From positions 1 through 64,000 of the forward strand of contig JBJOFG010000015.1 of the NCBI GenBank assembly GCA_046048875.1: DNA of 64,000 nucleotides, read 5' to 3'. How positions within the stretch are numbered: position 1 is the first letter of the stretch; every line of letters starts with the position of its first letter. Shown here one piece after another: positions 44,288 to 52,086 of this stretch. Below the pieces are notes generated by a model that saw only the letters and a list, made by a program, of their open reading frames with translations, had not been told where the DNA came from and did no database searches. A program made the position numbers and the translations under genes. The stretch comes from CAIZGX01 sp046048875. GTDB lineage: Bacteria > Bacteroidota > Bacteroidia > Flavobacteriales_D > Sanyastnellaceae.

Positions 44288-46795
44288 TTAATCTTGTAAG
44301 ACTCCATTTTTATAAGTCAACTTCCGAATTTCTTTATTCGTCTTCGAATCAGTAATCAATGTTTTTCCATTTCGTAGACCTTTCTTCACCTTTCGAATCT
44401 CAGTTAAAGCATTTAATTCATCCCTGAATATAAATTCTCCTGTGAACAACTCTCCTTTAAAATCCAGATATTTCTCACTAACCATGTTTCCATCAGAATA
44501 AACCCTTTCTATTTTCACAGCTTGATCGTAATAGTAATCTGTCCAAAGACCAATTTTATTCTTCTTGTAAAAGAAGCCTTCAGTTAATAGTTGTCCAAAA
44601 CCATTGTATGACTTAAAGGCGCCATCCTTAAACCCGTTGCCATCAAATCTCTCATTTATGCTTAAGTTAAAAACAAACTCGAAAATGCTTGGGTCTACTT
44701 CTTCATCAGCTGGCATTCGATATTCTTGGGAAACATAAGCTCCGTCCGATGAATATTCAGTTTTTCTGCATTTATAAGTAGTCGCACTCTCATCAAATAT
44801 TTCATATTTACATGTAAGCTTTTGTCCGAGACTATCAAAGGTTTTTAATTCATAGAGCTTGCCCTTTCTAAAAAGCTTTTTACTGCTTAGACGATTCAAT
44901 TCATTAAAATCTATCCATTCTCCATTTAATTCACCATTGCTGTATTGAAAGGTTTTTGCGATCTTTCCTTCTGTATAATACTGAATCCAATTCCCCTCTC
45001 TTTTCCCTTTCACGTAAGAACCTTTCTGAAAAATAAAATACTCTTTATCGTTTTCATCAGTGCCGGTATATCTATGCAACCACTCTCCTTCTTCGTTCCC
45101 CTCTTTAAAGTTTCCTCTTGTAATAATTAAATCTGTAGAATCTCGAAGTTCATACGGACCGTTCAAAACACCATTTTTATAGAAGGAAGTCTCACGTATT
45201 CTTTTGTAAACATCAATCTTACAAGTATCTAACGGATTTTTAGTTTCATCCAACTCCGAACAAGGCATTCGTTTCTCGTCTAGATAAGAATATCGCAAAG
45301 ACCTACCTTCTTGTATACCATTTAAATAAGTTTGTTCAAGGAATAGTTCTCGAGAGTATGGTAACTCGCCTTCACCCCTATTTGTATAAGCAGTATAATA
45401 ATACTTCCAAATTCCTGTCTCAAGACCATTGACGAATCTGCCCTCGTTTCTTAGGGCATCTGATAAATCATACATTTTCCAGTAGCCTGATTTAATACCC
45501 GCTGAGTAGTTGCCATCCACAATCAATTTCAAATCCTTTAATTCTGTATGTATAACTCCCCCTAAAAACAACCTAGTTAAATCAACATAAACCTTATATG
45601 ACCCGTCCAATTTATCAGCTTTATAATGTCCCAATATCAAACTATCCCCTTTAACCTCCTGAAATGGTCCGTTCTTGATATCAGCAACATAATTTTCAAA
45701 TGTTAAAACTCGCTCTTTATTATCTTTCTCAATAATTAAGAATTGACTCCTACCATTCTTTAGTCCGTTCAGATAATTCTCTATTAGCTTAAACTGCAAT
45801 TCTTGAGTCTCTTCATTGTAGTAGAATTCAACCCGCTCTCCATTTTTGATATTGTCTTTAAAAGTAGTTGACACATCAATCTTTCCATTTACATACAATT
45901 TCGTAACACCATTCCTAAGTCCATTGGCCAATTCATAATCAGCTAGAATTACTCCAAACTCATCATATTCAATAAAATGCCCTTCTTCCTTTCCATTCAC
46001 ATAGAACTCACTTCTTTTAATCTTACCATTTAGATGATAATCCTTAGATGGTCCATTCAGCAAACCCTTCGCCTTGGTATACTCGGAAATTAGATTTCCA
46101 TTTTCATCATATTCTTTAAATAACCCATTCTGTTCACCTCTGCTATAGCTACCTGTTCTTTTCAGATTACCATTTGAATAATATACCTTCAACATGCCCT
46201 CCATTTTGCCATTCACCAAGGTGTATTCAGCTTGCACAACATCACCATAGTAATAATCTACCTTCTTACCGTTCTCAGTGTCATACACACCAGATTTTTT
46301 TATAAGTATTATATTATAGGCTGTAAAAGAATGACTTTCATAATCATCATCGTTCTCACGCTTCTCTGTTCTAATCTCAAGGGTGTAATTTGAATTGGAA
46401 TATGTTGATATTATTTCATCATCCTCAATCTCGCTTCCAGTTAATTTAAATCCTGCAGAAGAAATCGAATTCTGAATTATTGCGTAAGACTCCTTATTAA
46501 ATACGGAGTAAGCAACTTTATTCGGATACCCCTCATATGTATACAAATAAAACCACCCATTCGCCTTTTCACTATAATAATCTTTATTGAAACTCCAGGT
46601 TATTGTGTTGTATTTACTGCTACTGCCTTTTTCAGATTCGTAATATGACCAGTCCCGAGCATTCAATGCTAGATTTACATCTTCCCAATTCTTTTTACCG
46701 CAAAAATTGGTTAAATCGCCTAATGTTAATTTCTGCCCAAACAAAATGCTTGAAGAAACAAACAAAAGGACCAATGTGAAGTAACCTTTATTCAT
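44288..46795 (-). CDS. Exported YwqK-family MORN-repeat protein
   Basis: This 835-residue protein has a signal peptide (MNKGYFTLVLLFVSSSILFG) and then many tandem MORN/YwqK-like repeats of the form G-x-[W/Y]-x2-Y-x2-[N/G]-G-x-[L/K]. Examples are NGKMEGMLKVYYSNGNLKRTG, split here into NGKMEGMLKVYY and SNGNLKRTGSY, and REGNWIQYYTEGKI. It has been annotated in relatives as a 'toxin-antitoxin YwqK antitoxin', which does not fit an exported 835-residue protein. The role is probably a cell-envelope scaffold or binding surface. A zinc-ribbon lipoprotein gene lies upstream on the same strand. Confidence 0.82.
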   Translation of the reverse strand: MNKGYFTLVLLFVSSSILFGQKLTLGDLTNFCGKKNWEDVNLALNARDWSYYESEKGSSSKYNTITWSFNKDYYSEKANGWFYLYTYEGYPNKVAYSVFNKESYAIIQNSISSAGFKLTGSEIEDDEIISTYSNSNYTLEIRTEKRENDDDYESHSFTAYNIILIKKSGVYDTENGKKVDYYYGDVVQAEYTLVNGKMEGMLKVYYSNGNLKRTGSYSRGEQNGLFKEYDENGNLISEYTKAKGLLNGPSKDYHLNGKIKRSEFYVNGKEEGHFIEYDEFGVILADYELANGLRNGVTKLYVNGKIDVSTTFKDNIKNGERVEFYYNEETQELQFKLIENYLNGLKNGRSQFLIIEKDNKERVLTFENYVADIKNGPFQEVKGDSLILGHYKADKLDGSYKVYVDLTRLFLGGVIHTELKDLKLIVDGNYSAGIKSGYWKMYDLSDALRNEGRFVNGLETGIWKYYYTAYTNRGEGELPYSRELFLEQTYLNGIQEGRSLRYSYLDEKRMPCSELDETKNPLDTCKIDVYKRIRETSFYKNGVLNGPYELRDSTDLIITRGNFKEGNEEGEWLHRYTGTDENDKEYFIFQKGSYVKGKREGNWIQYYTEGKIAKTFQYSNGELNGEWIDFNELNRLSSKKLFRKGKLYELKTFDSLGQKLTCKYEIFDESATTYKCRKTEYSSDGAYVSQEYRMPADEEVDPSIFEFVFNLSINERFDGNGFKDGAFKSYNGFGQLLTEGFFYKKNKIGLWTDYYYDQAVKIERVYSDGNMVSEKYLDFKGELFTGEFIFRDELNALTEIRKVKKGLRNGKTLITDSKTNKEIRKLTYKNGVLQD

Positions 46796-46884
46796 TTGAT
46801 TTGTATTAATTTAATAAAACTGACTAAAAGATTCTACTCTAAACTGAAGCAACCTAAACATCTCAACTAATAAAAAAATAAACT

Positions 46885-47481
46885 CTACCAATCCTCTTCT
46901 TCCCTACGCTTACAACTTGAACAAAGACCACCATAAACACCATATTCATAACCGCCACAGCGTGAACATGTATTTTCCTCTTCATCGTCTATCTTTCTTT
47001 GGCAGGAATAGCAGTAATCATCGTACTCACTTTTTTCATCTCCGCATTTAGGACAAGTAATAGCTTCTTGATCTTCCTCAACATCACTTTGAAATCTTCT
47101 CTGGTCTGTTCCTCCACAATTTTTTCCTGTTATCTGAACTCTGTAACGATAACCTTTATCACTAGTAAAAGAACAGAAGCCACCATTATCCAAATCAGCA
47201 GATCTAAAATGATCTTCATCTAACCACCCTCCATTACCCCAGTATATTTTAACTAAAGAGTTACTCTCAACTTCAACCTCTAAAGAATAAGTATTTCTTG
47301 TACCTGTATTCGGATTGTAATAATTTACATCGGCACAATAAGTTCCATCTTCATAACCGTCGTCTTCAGAGTAATAATCCTCTATATCTGAACCGGAACT
47401 ATTTGAACCACTGCAACCTGAGTATACTGCAATAAACACAAAGAAAACAATCGATAATAAAAATCTAAATTTCAAAACCAT
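46885..47481 (-). CDS. Lipoprotein with two zinc ribbons
   Basis: This 198-residue protein has a lipoprotein signal ending YSGC (lipobox Cys near residue 23). A low-complexity acidic linker and a beta-rich domain (~45-125) come next. Two C-terminal zinc ribbons follow, CPKCGDEKSEYDDYCYSCQ and CSRCGGYEYGVYGGLCSSCK. Zinc ribbons on a secreted lipoprotein are uncommon; they may be structural. It is followed by the YwqK-repeat gene. Region 47482-47569 is AT-rich with no clear feature. Confidence 0.72.
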   Translation of the reverse strand: MVLKFRFLLSIVFFVFIAVYSGCSGSNSSGSDIEDYYSEDDGYEDGTYCADVNYYNPNTGTRNTYSLEVEVESNSLVKIYWGNGGWLDEDHFRSADLDNGGFCSFTSDKGYRYRVQITGKNCGGTDQRRFQSDVEEDQEAITCPKCGDEKSEYDDYCYSCQRKIDDEEENTCSRCGGYEYGVYGGLCSSCKRREEEDW

Positions 47482-47569
47482 TACTTATGTATTTCAATCT
47501 ACTAATTACAAATAAAAAATGAAAATAAAAAAAATCTAAATGAGAAAATAAAATGTTAAAAACTATATG

Positions 47570-47720
47570 AACCGAGTTGTTAGAACTGCGCTATTGGAAA
47601 ACCAAAGATTTTATTACTCCCGATAGCTATTGGGATGCGCAATGCGAACTACATTATTACCTAGCCTCTGCCAAAGCTCGCAAAGCGAGCGGCATTCGAA
47701 ATGCCCCCACAGAAGGTGGG
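47570..47720. repeat. Mini-hairpin repeat array 9
   Basis: Units AAC-TGC-GCT-like, AAAACC-AAA-GATTTT-like (degenerate), CCCGATAGCTATTGGG (47619-47634), CTCGC-AAA-GCGAG, GCATT-CGA-AATGC and CCCCCAC-AGAAG-GTGGGGG. This is the first array on the right side of the island; none was seen between about 13.9 kb and here. Confidence 0.7.
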
Positions 47721-47785
47721 GGAAAAATGCTTGGCTGATTCACATCACTTTAAAAATTCTTTTGGAACTTAAAAATATCCGTGCA

Positions 47786-47938
47786 TACATTTGCACCATC
47801 ATCCAGACGACAGAAATGTCACCAACCGAGCAGAACAAGCCACGGTGGTAAAACGATGAGGACTAACAGTCAAAACAAATGTTAACCCTCGAAGAATATT
47901 ATGTTGGAACGGATGTGTTAACTAACACATTTATTTCT
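47786..47938 (+). ncRNA. Structured leader RNA, copy B (candidate riboswitch)
   Basis: TACATTTG (47786-47793) is a -7 box with TTTG 21 bases upstream. The motif follows. P1 arms are TCATC (47799-47803) and GATGA (47855-47859). P2 is GAC-AGAAAT-GTC (47809-47820). The core ACCAACCGAG pairs with GGTGGT followed by AAAAC, identical to copy A. Then come GACT-AAC-AGTC (47861-47871) and AAAACAA. The region ends with ATGTGTTA-AC-TAACACAT (47913-47930) and a T-rich run directly before the ATG at 47939. Relative to copy A the arms of P1, P2 and the last hairpin differ but stay complementary. Confidence 0.7.
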
Positions 47939-48496
47939 ATGTCTAAAAACACTTCAACACTCTCTTGGAAACGACGCGTTCGATTCGAGAAACAAGGCTT
48001 TCATGCCGACCCCATGCCGGACAAAATCGTTTCGGCGAAATGCTTCCTACCCCTCAATGAAAAGGATGGAAAGCTCAGTTCAATCCCCCTTCAGGCTTCA
48101 GTGAAATTGATTCTCGACGATGAATTCAAAACACAAGTCGGAAGAGCGTGGGGATATCGGTTAGTGGTATTTGAAGATGAAATCTTTGCTGAACTGGATC
48201 TGATTCTTGAACAAGCATACATGGACATTCACGGGCATGCGCCGAATCAGAAATTCATTGTCGAAGAATGCTTCTTCGAAAACGATGAAAGCACCGAATT
48301 CAAAAGCCTTCAAGTGGAAAAAATCTTCACCAAACCCACCTTCAGCAAATTCTTACCCTCTCGCATTCACTCGGTGGAAGAAGTAGAAAAAGTCCAAAAC
48401 TTTATTCTTCGTCGTAGCACCAAATGGCATGCGTATCGCAACTACCACGATTGGTTTGCGTTCTTTTTGGAGAGGAGGTTGGAGATGTTTAATTGA
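47939..48496 (+). CDS. Hypothetical protein after leader RNA B
   Basis: This 185-residue protein is of unknown family. It is moderately basic at the N-terminus (MSKNTSTLSWKRRVRFEKQG), has a beta-rich middle (QASVKLILDDEFKTQVGRAWGYRLVVFED) and ends in a helical tail (YRNYHDWFAFFLERRLEMFN). I chose the ATG at 47939 because it directly follows the terminator-like hairpin, as in copy A. An alternative start at 47879 would place the leader RNA's 3' hairpin next to the start codon. The 14-bp hairpin tandem starts inside its stop codon. Confidence 0.65.
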   Translation: MSKNTSTLSWKRRVRFEKQGFHADPMPDKIVSAKCFLPLNEKDGKLSSIPLQASVKLILDDEFKTQVGRAWGYRLVVFEDEIFAELDLILEQAYMDIHGHAPNQKFIVEECFFENDESTEFKSLQVEKIFTKPTFSKFLPSRIHSVEEVEKVQNFILRRSTKWHAYRNYHDWFAFFLERRLEMFN

Positions 48497-48690
48497 ACTA
48501 CGTTGTTTGAACTGCGTTGTTAGAACTGCGTTGTTAGAACTTCGTTGTGCGAACTACGTTGTGGGAACTGCGTTGTTTGAACTACGTTGTTTGAAATTCG
48601 TTGTGCGAACTACGTTGTAGACCCTCGCAACGAAGTTGCACTCGTTTCGCAGAAACTATCGCATAGCAATATGCCCTCGCGAAGCATCGG
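48495..48690. repeat. Mini-hairpin repeat array 10 (14-bp tandem)
   Basis: Nine tandem copies of a 14-bp unit GAACTNCGTTGTNN fill 48495-48620, each holding an AAC-TNC-GTT (or similar) triplet hairpin with a 5-nt linker. The CCTC-class units follow (GCAAC-GAA-GTTGC, GTTTC-GCA-GAAAC). It begins within two bases of the upstream stop codon. Confidence 0.85.
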
Positions 48691-48767
48691 TAGACCCGTA
48701 ATTAATGATTTTATTTCGAAATTTAAATTAAACGTGCTGGTGTAGTTTCGACACAAATAATTCAATT

Positions 48768-50519
48768 ATGAAACTTCATTTTGCCAGTGCCCTTTTGTTT
48801 TGCCTTGTTGCGACAAGTGTATGCGGACAGACATTACCGAACTTTTCAACCCTGAACACAAACAATGTGAAAGTTGTGGTTTCGGCAAACGGTGTCATTG
48901 GATATCACCCTTCGTTGGAAAAAGGAAGCTGGATGCCCGCTGACGATAGCGCGGGAACCATATTCGCCGCAAGTCCTTGGATTAGCGGAATAAACGCGCA
49001 AGGTGAAGTGCTCATTACCACGCAATACGTCTTCACTGAAAATCAATCTTGGTTCTACGGTCCACTTACCCAAAACACCACCGCAGACTCGGCTTACAGC
49101 GAAACGTTTAACCACGTCTGGAACATTAAACAAAGTGAAATAAATACGCACGTGGCCTACTTCCAATCGCTACAAAACGGAACAACCGCTACCCTCTTCC
49201 CAAACGGATACACCATTCCGGCAGACTTCCTGTCTTGGCCCGCACACGGAGATGTTTCGCTCGGATACGACTTCAACCTTGCGCCTTTCGTTGATTACAA
49301 CAGCGATAACTTGTACAATCCGCAAGACGGAGACTATCCGATCATATGCGGAGATGAATGCCTCTATTTGATCATTAACGACATTGGAAATTCTACTATT
49401 CCGAAAATGGGAAATCAAGTGGAGATGTGGATCTACGCTTTCGACACGCCAAACATACCCGCGGTGAACAATACCTTTTTCACGAAATTCAAATTCACCA
49501 ATAAATCAAATCAAACCTTTTACAACACACGCATTTCACAAATGAATGACCTCGATATTGGATATGCATTCAACGACTACAGCGGCACAGACGTGGCCTA
49601 CGGTGCTTTGTATGCGTACACTGGCACTGCCACTGATTACTCGCTTTCGGGTGCTCCTTCATACGGCGATATTCCCACCATGGAAAGTATGCTTCTACTG
49701 CGCGGCCCTTTACTCGATGCCGATTTAATAGACAATGCCAACTACACTAACGTGATGGCCGAAGCGCTAAACAGCTACGGTGAGAGAGGATTCGGATTCG
49801 GCGACGGAATAATAGACAACGAACGTTCTGGCCTAGCCGGAAGCGTGAATTACCTGAACAGCTCGAACCCAGTCTTGGGAGAACCCAGCGGAAGCTACCC
49901 TACAGGATACTACAACCTTATGCTTGGAAAACACATCGACGGTTCAGAGGTTCTTCATCCGACTACCGGAAACCCTGTAACCTATTGGGCGCCTGGCACC
50001 TCAGATATCTATAATGAACTCGTTCCAGATTCAGAACAATTCATACACAGCGATAACGGCCTTCCTCCAAACGACGTGCGTCAGGTTGGAACCACCCTCC
50101 CCTTCACCTATGAACCCGGAGAAAGTAATTTCCTTGATTTGGCCTATGTCTTCGCGCAGGCTGAACCTGGCTCTGGCACTTCCGTTGAAACCGTAAATGT
50201 GACATTCATGAATACCGTGAAGCAATTCTTCAACGAAGACTTAGCCGATTGTCAAGTACTTGAATTGCCTGCTTCAGTGGAAAATCTCTCATCCGCTTCT
50301 TCCCTTTCCATTTACCCAAATCCCGCTTCCAACCAACTGAACATTACTGTATCCGAATCACTCCTGGGCGAAAACTATTCGTTATACAACAGTGTTGGAC
50401 AATTGGTTCTGACGAATAAAATTCAATCTACACAAACGACTTTAGATATTTCTAACCTCGCGCAAGGAACGTACACCGTTGTTTTGAAAGGCGCGAGGAA
50501 GGTGGTGGTGGTGGAATAG
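48768..50519 (+). CDS. T9SS type-A sorted secreted protein
   Basis: This 583-residue protein has a signal peptide (MKLHFASALLFCLVATSVCG) and a type-A T9SS C-terminal domain. The final ~75 residues show YPNPASNQLNITVSE, LYNSVGQLVL and LAQGTYTVVLKGARKV. The 470-residue cargo part contains Asp/Asn-rich turns (DYNSDNLYNPQDGDYP) suggesting calcium binding, and no catalytic motif I can name. It is exported to the cell surface or medium by T9SS (inference). The next array begins right after its stop. Confidence 0.88.
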   Translation: MKLHFASALLFCLVATSVCGQTLPNFSTLNTNNVKVVVSANGVIGYHPSLEKGSWMPADDSAGTIFAASPWISGINAQGEVLITTQYVFTENQSWFYGPLTQNTTADSAYSETFNHVWNIKQSEINTHVAYFQSLQNGTTATLFPNGYTIPADFLSWPAHGDVSLGYDFNLAPFVDYNSDNLYNPQDGDYPIICGDECLYLIINDIGNSTIPKMGNQVEMWIYAFDTPNIPAVNNTFFTKFKFTNKSNQTFYNTRISQMNDLDIGYAFNDYSGTDVAYGALYAYTGTATDYSLSGAPSYGDIPTMESMLLLRGPLLDADLIDNANYTNVMAEALNSYGERGFGFGDGIIDNERSGLAGSVNYLNSSNPVLGEPSGSYPTGYYNLMLGKHIDGSEVLHPTTGNPVTYWAPGTSDIYNELVPDSEQFIHSDNGLPPNDVRQVGTTLPFTYEPGESNFLDLAYVFAQAEPGSGTSVETVNVTFMNTVKQFFNEDLADCQVLELPASVENLSSASSLSIYPNPASNQLNITVSESLLGENYSLYNSVGQLVLTNKIQSTQTTLDISNLAQGTYTVVLKGARKVVVVE

Positions 50520-50735
50520 TGAACTTCGTAATTGGAAAATCGAAGATTTTATTCCTACGATGTAATGGGAACTTCGTTATTCCTCCCGATAGCTATCGGG
50601 ATCGTAACTCCTATTACATAATTGGAACTGCGTTGTTAAACCCTCGTCGTAGACCCTCGCAACGAAGTTGCCCTCGTTTCGCAGAAACCCTCGCATTGCA
50701 AAATGCCCTCGTTTCGCAGAAACCCTCGTGCAAAG
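50520..50735. repeat. Mini-hairpin repeat array 11
   Basis: Units AAAATC-GAA-GATTTT, TAC-GAT-GTA, CCCGATAGCTATCGGG (50585-50600), TAT-TAC-ATA, AAC-TGC-GTT, then GCAAC-GAA-GTTGC and GTTTC-GCA-GAAAC (twice) with linker CCTC. It starts on the base after the T9SS gene stop and ends close to the der stop, bridging two convergent genes. Confidence 0.85.
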
Positions 50736-50739
50736 CACA

Positions 50740-52047
50740 TTATTTCTGTCTAAAATACAACCTCACCGGCACCCCCGTTAATCGGAAATTCTCGCGGAGC
50801 TTGTTTTCGAGGAAACGTTGGTAAGAGGAAACGACGTTCTGAGGTGTGTTGCAGAAGAAAGCGATGGCTGGGCTCTTCGTTGGCAATTGCGTTACGAACT
50901 TGATCTTCACTTCTTTTCCTTTGACAATCGGCGGCGGATAAGCCTGAATGATTGGCAACATAATGTCGTTTAACTTCGAAGTTGGGAAGTGCTGCAAACG
51001 GTTTTCATAAACCTCTACTGCTGCTTCCAACGCTTTCAAAATACGTTGCTTCGTAACGTTTGAGGTGAAGATGATAGGCACATCGGTAAACGGCGCAATG
51101 CGCTTCTTAATCTCTTCGGTCATGATATCCACACTCTTGTGGTCTTTCTCTACCATGTCCCACTTATTCACCAAAATAACAATCCCTCTGTTGGCTTCCG
51201 TAATCTCGCCGAAGATGGTTAAGTCTTGCTTCGTAATTCCTTCCACCGCATCAATCAACAACATACACACGTCGGCGTTGCGAATAGACTTAATGGTACG
51301 AATGGCACTGAAGAATTCAATGTCGTCTTCAATCTGCTTGCGCTTACGCAATCCAGCCGTGTCAATCAACATCAGTTCTTTGTTGAAGGCCTTGAAGTGC
51401 GTGTGCACCGCGTCGCGCGTGGTTCCCGCCACATCGGAAACAATACTTCTGTCGTTGCCCAACAAGGTGTTCAACAACGAAGATTTTCCTACGTTCGGTC
51501 TTCCCACAATGGCAATCTTTGGAAGATCGGGTAATTCAGACTCATCAATCTCAGGCATATCCTGAAGCAACTCGTCTAACAAATCTCCAGAACCGTATCC
51601 GTTGTTCGCACTAATGCTGAACAACTTTTCGCCGAATCCCAACGCGTAGAATTCAGTTGCTAATATTTCTTTGTCAGAGGTATCTACTTTGTTACAAACC
51701 AAGACCACCGGTTTGTTTGCACGACGCAACATGTCTGCAATCTCTTCGTCCCACTCGGTTAATCCTTCCTTCACGTCTACCATGAAGAGGATTTTATCTG
51801 CTTCAGCAATTGCCAGACGAACCTGACTGTTAATGTCTTGTTCGAACGCATCGTCGCTGTTCGTAACCACTCCACCAGTATCTACAACAATAAATTCTTT
51901 TCCACCCCATTGACCTGTTCCGTACTTACGATCACGGGTAACACCTGCTGTTGGTTCTACAATAGCGTCTGATGTTTCAGTAAGACGATTAAATAACGTT
52001 GACTTCCCTACATTCGGTCTACCTACAATAACAATAGTATAACTCAT
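50740..52047 (-). CDS. der: Ribosome-biogenesis GTPase Der (EngA)
   Basis: This 435-residue double GTPase has two P-loops, GRPNVGKS near residues 8-15 and 182-189, two DTAG/DTGG-type G3 motifs (VVDTGGV and IDTAGLRKRK), NKVD and NKWD (G4) and a C-terminal KH-like domain (KGKEVKIKFVTQLPTKSPAI). It acts in 50S subunit assembly and is normally essential. Length is normal for the family. Confidence 0.96.
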   Translation of the reverse strand: MSYTIVIVGRPNVGKSTLFNRLTETSDAIVEPTAGVTRDRKYGTGQWGGKEFIVVDTGGVVTNSDDAFEQDINSQVRLAIAEADKILFMVDVKEGLTEWDEEIADMLRRANKPVVLVCNKVDTSDKEILATEFYALGFGEKLFSISANNGYGSGDLLDELLQDMPEIDESELPDLPKIAIVGRPNVGKSSLLNTLLGNDRSIVSDVAGTTRDAVHTHFKAFNKELMLIDTAGLRKRKQIEDDIEFFSAIRTIKSIRNADVCMLLIDAVEGITKQDLTIFGEITEANRGIVILVNKWDMVEKDHKSVDIMTEEIKKRIAPFTDVPIIFTSNVTKQRILKALEAAVEVYENRLQHFPTSKLNDIMLPIIQAYPPPIVKGKEVKIKFVTQLPTKSPAIAFFCNTPQNVVSSYQRFLENKLRENFRLTGVPVRLYFRQK

Positions 52048-52086
52048 GCGGCAAAGATACGTCAGAACAAAGCAAAGTACTTCCCG

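Noticed and set aside
44288..46795. Antitoxin (YwqK label)
   Set aside because: The protein is exported, 835 residues long and has no toxin partner; the label is a family-name artefact.
47786..47860. Second SAM-I riboswitch
   Set aside because: The promoter context and an ATCCAGA start resemble the metH leader, but the SAM-I core (GGAGGGA, GGCAACC, GGTGCCAATTCC) is missing.
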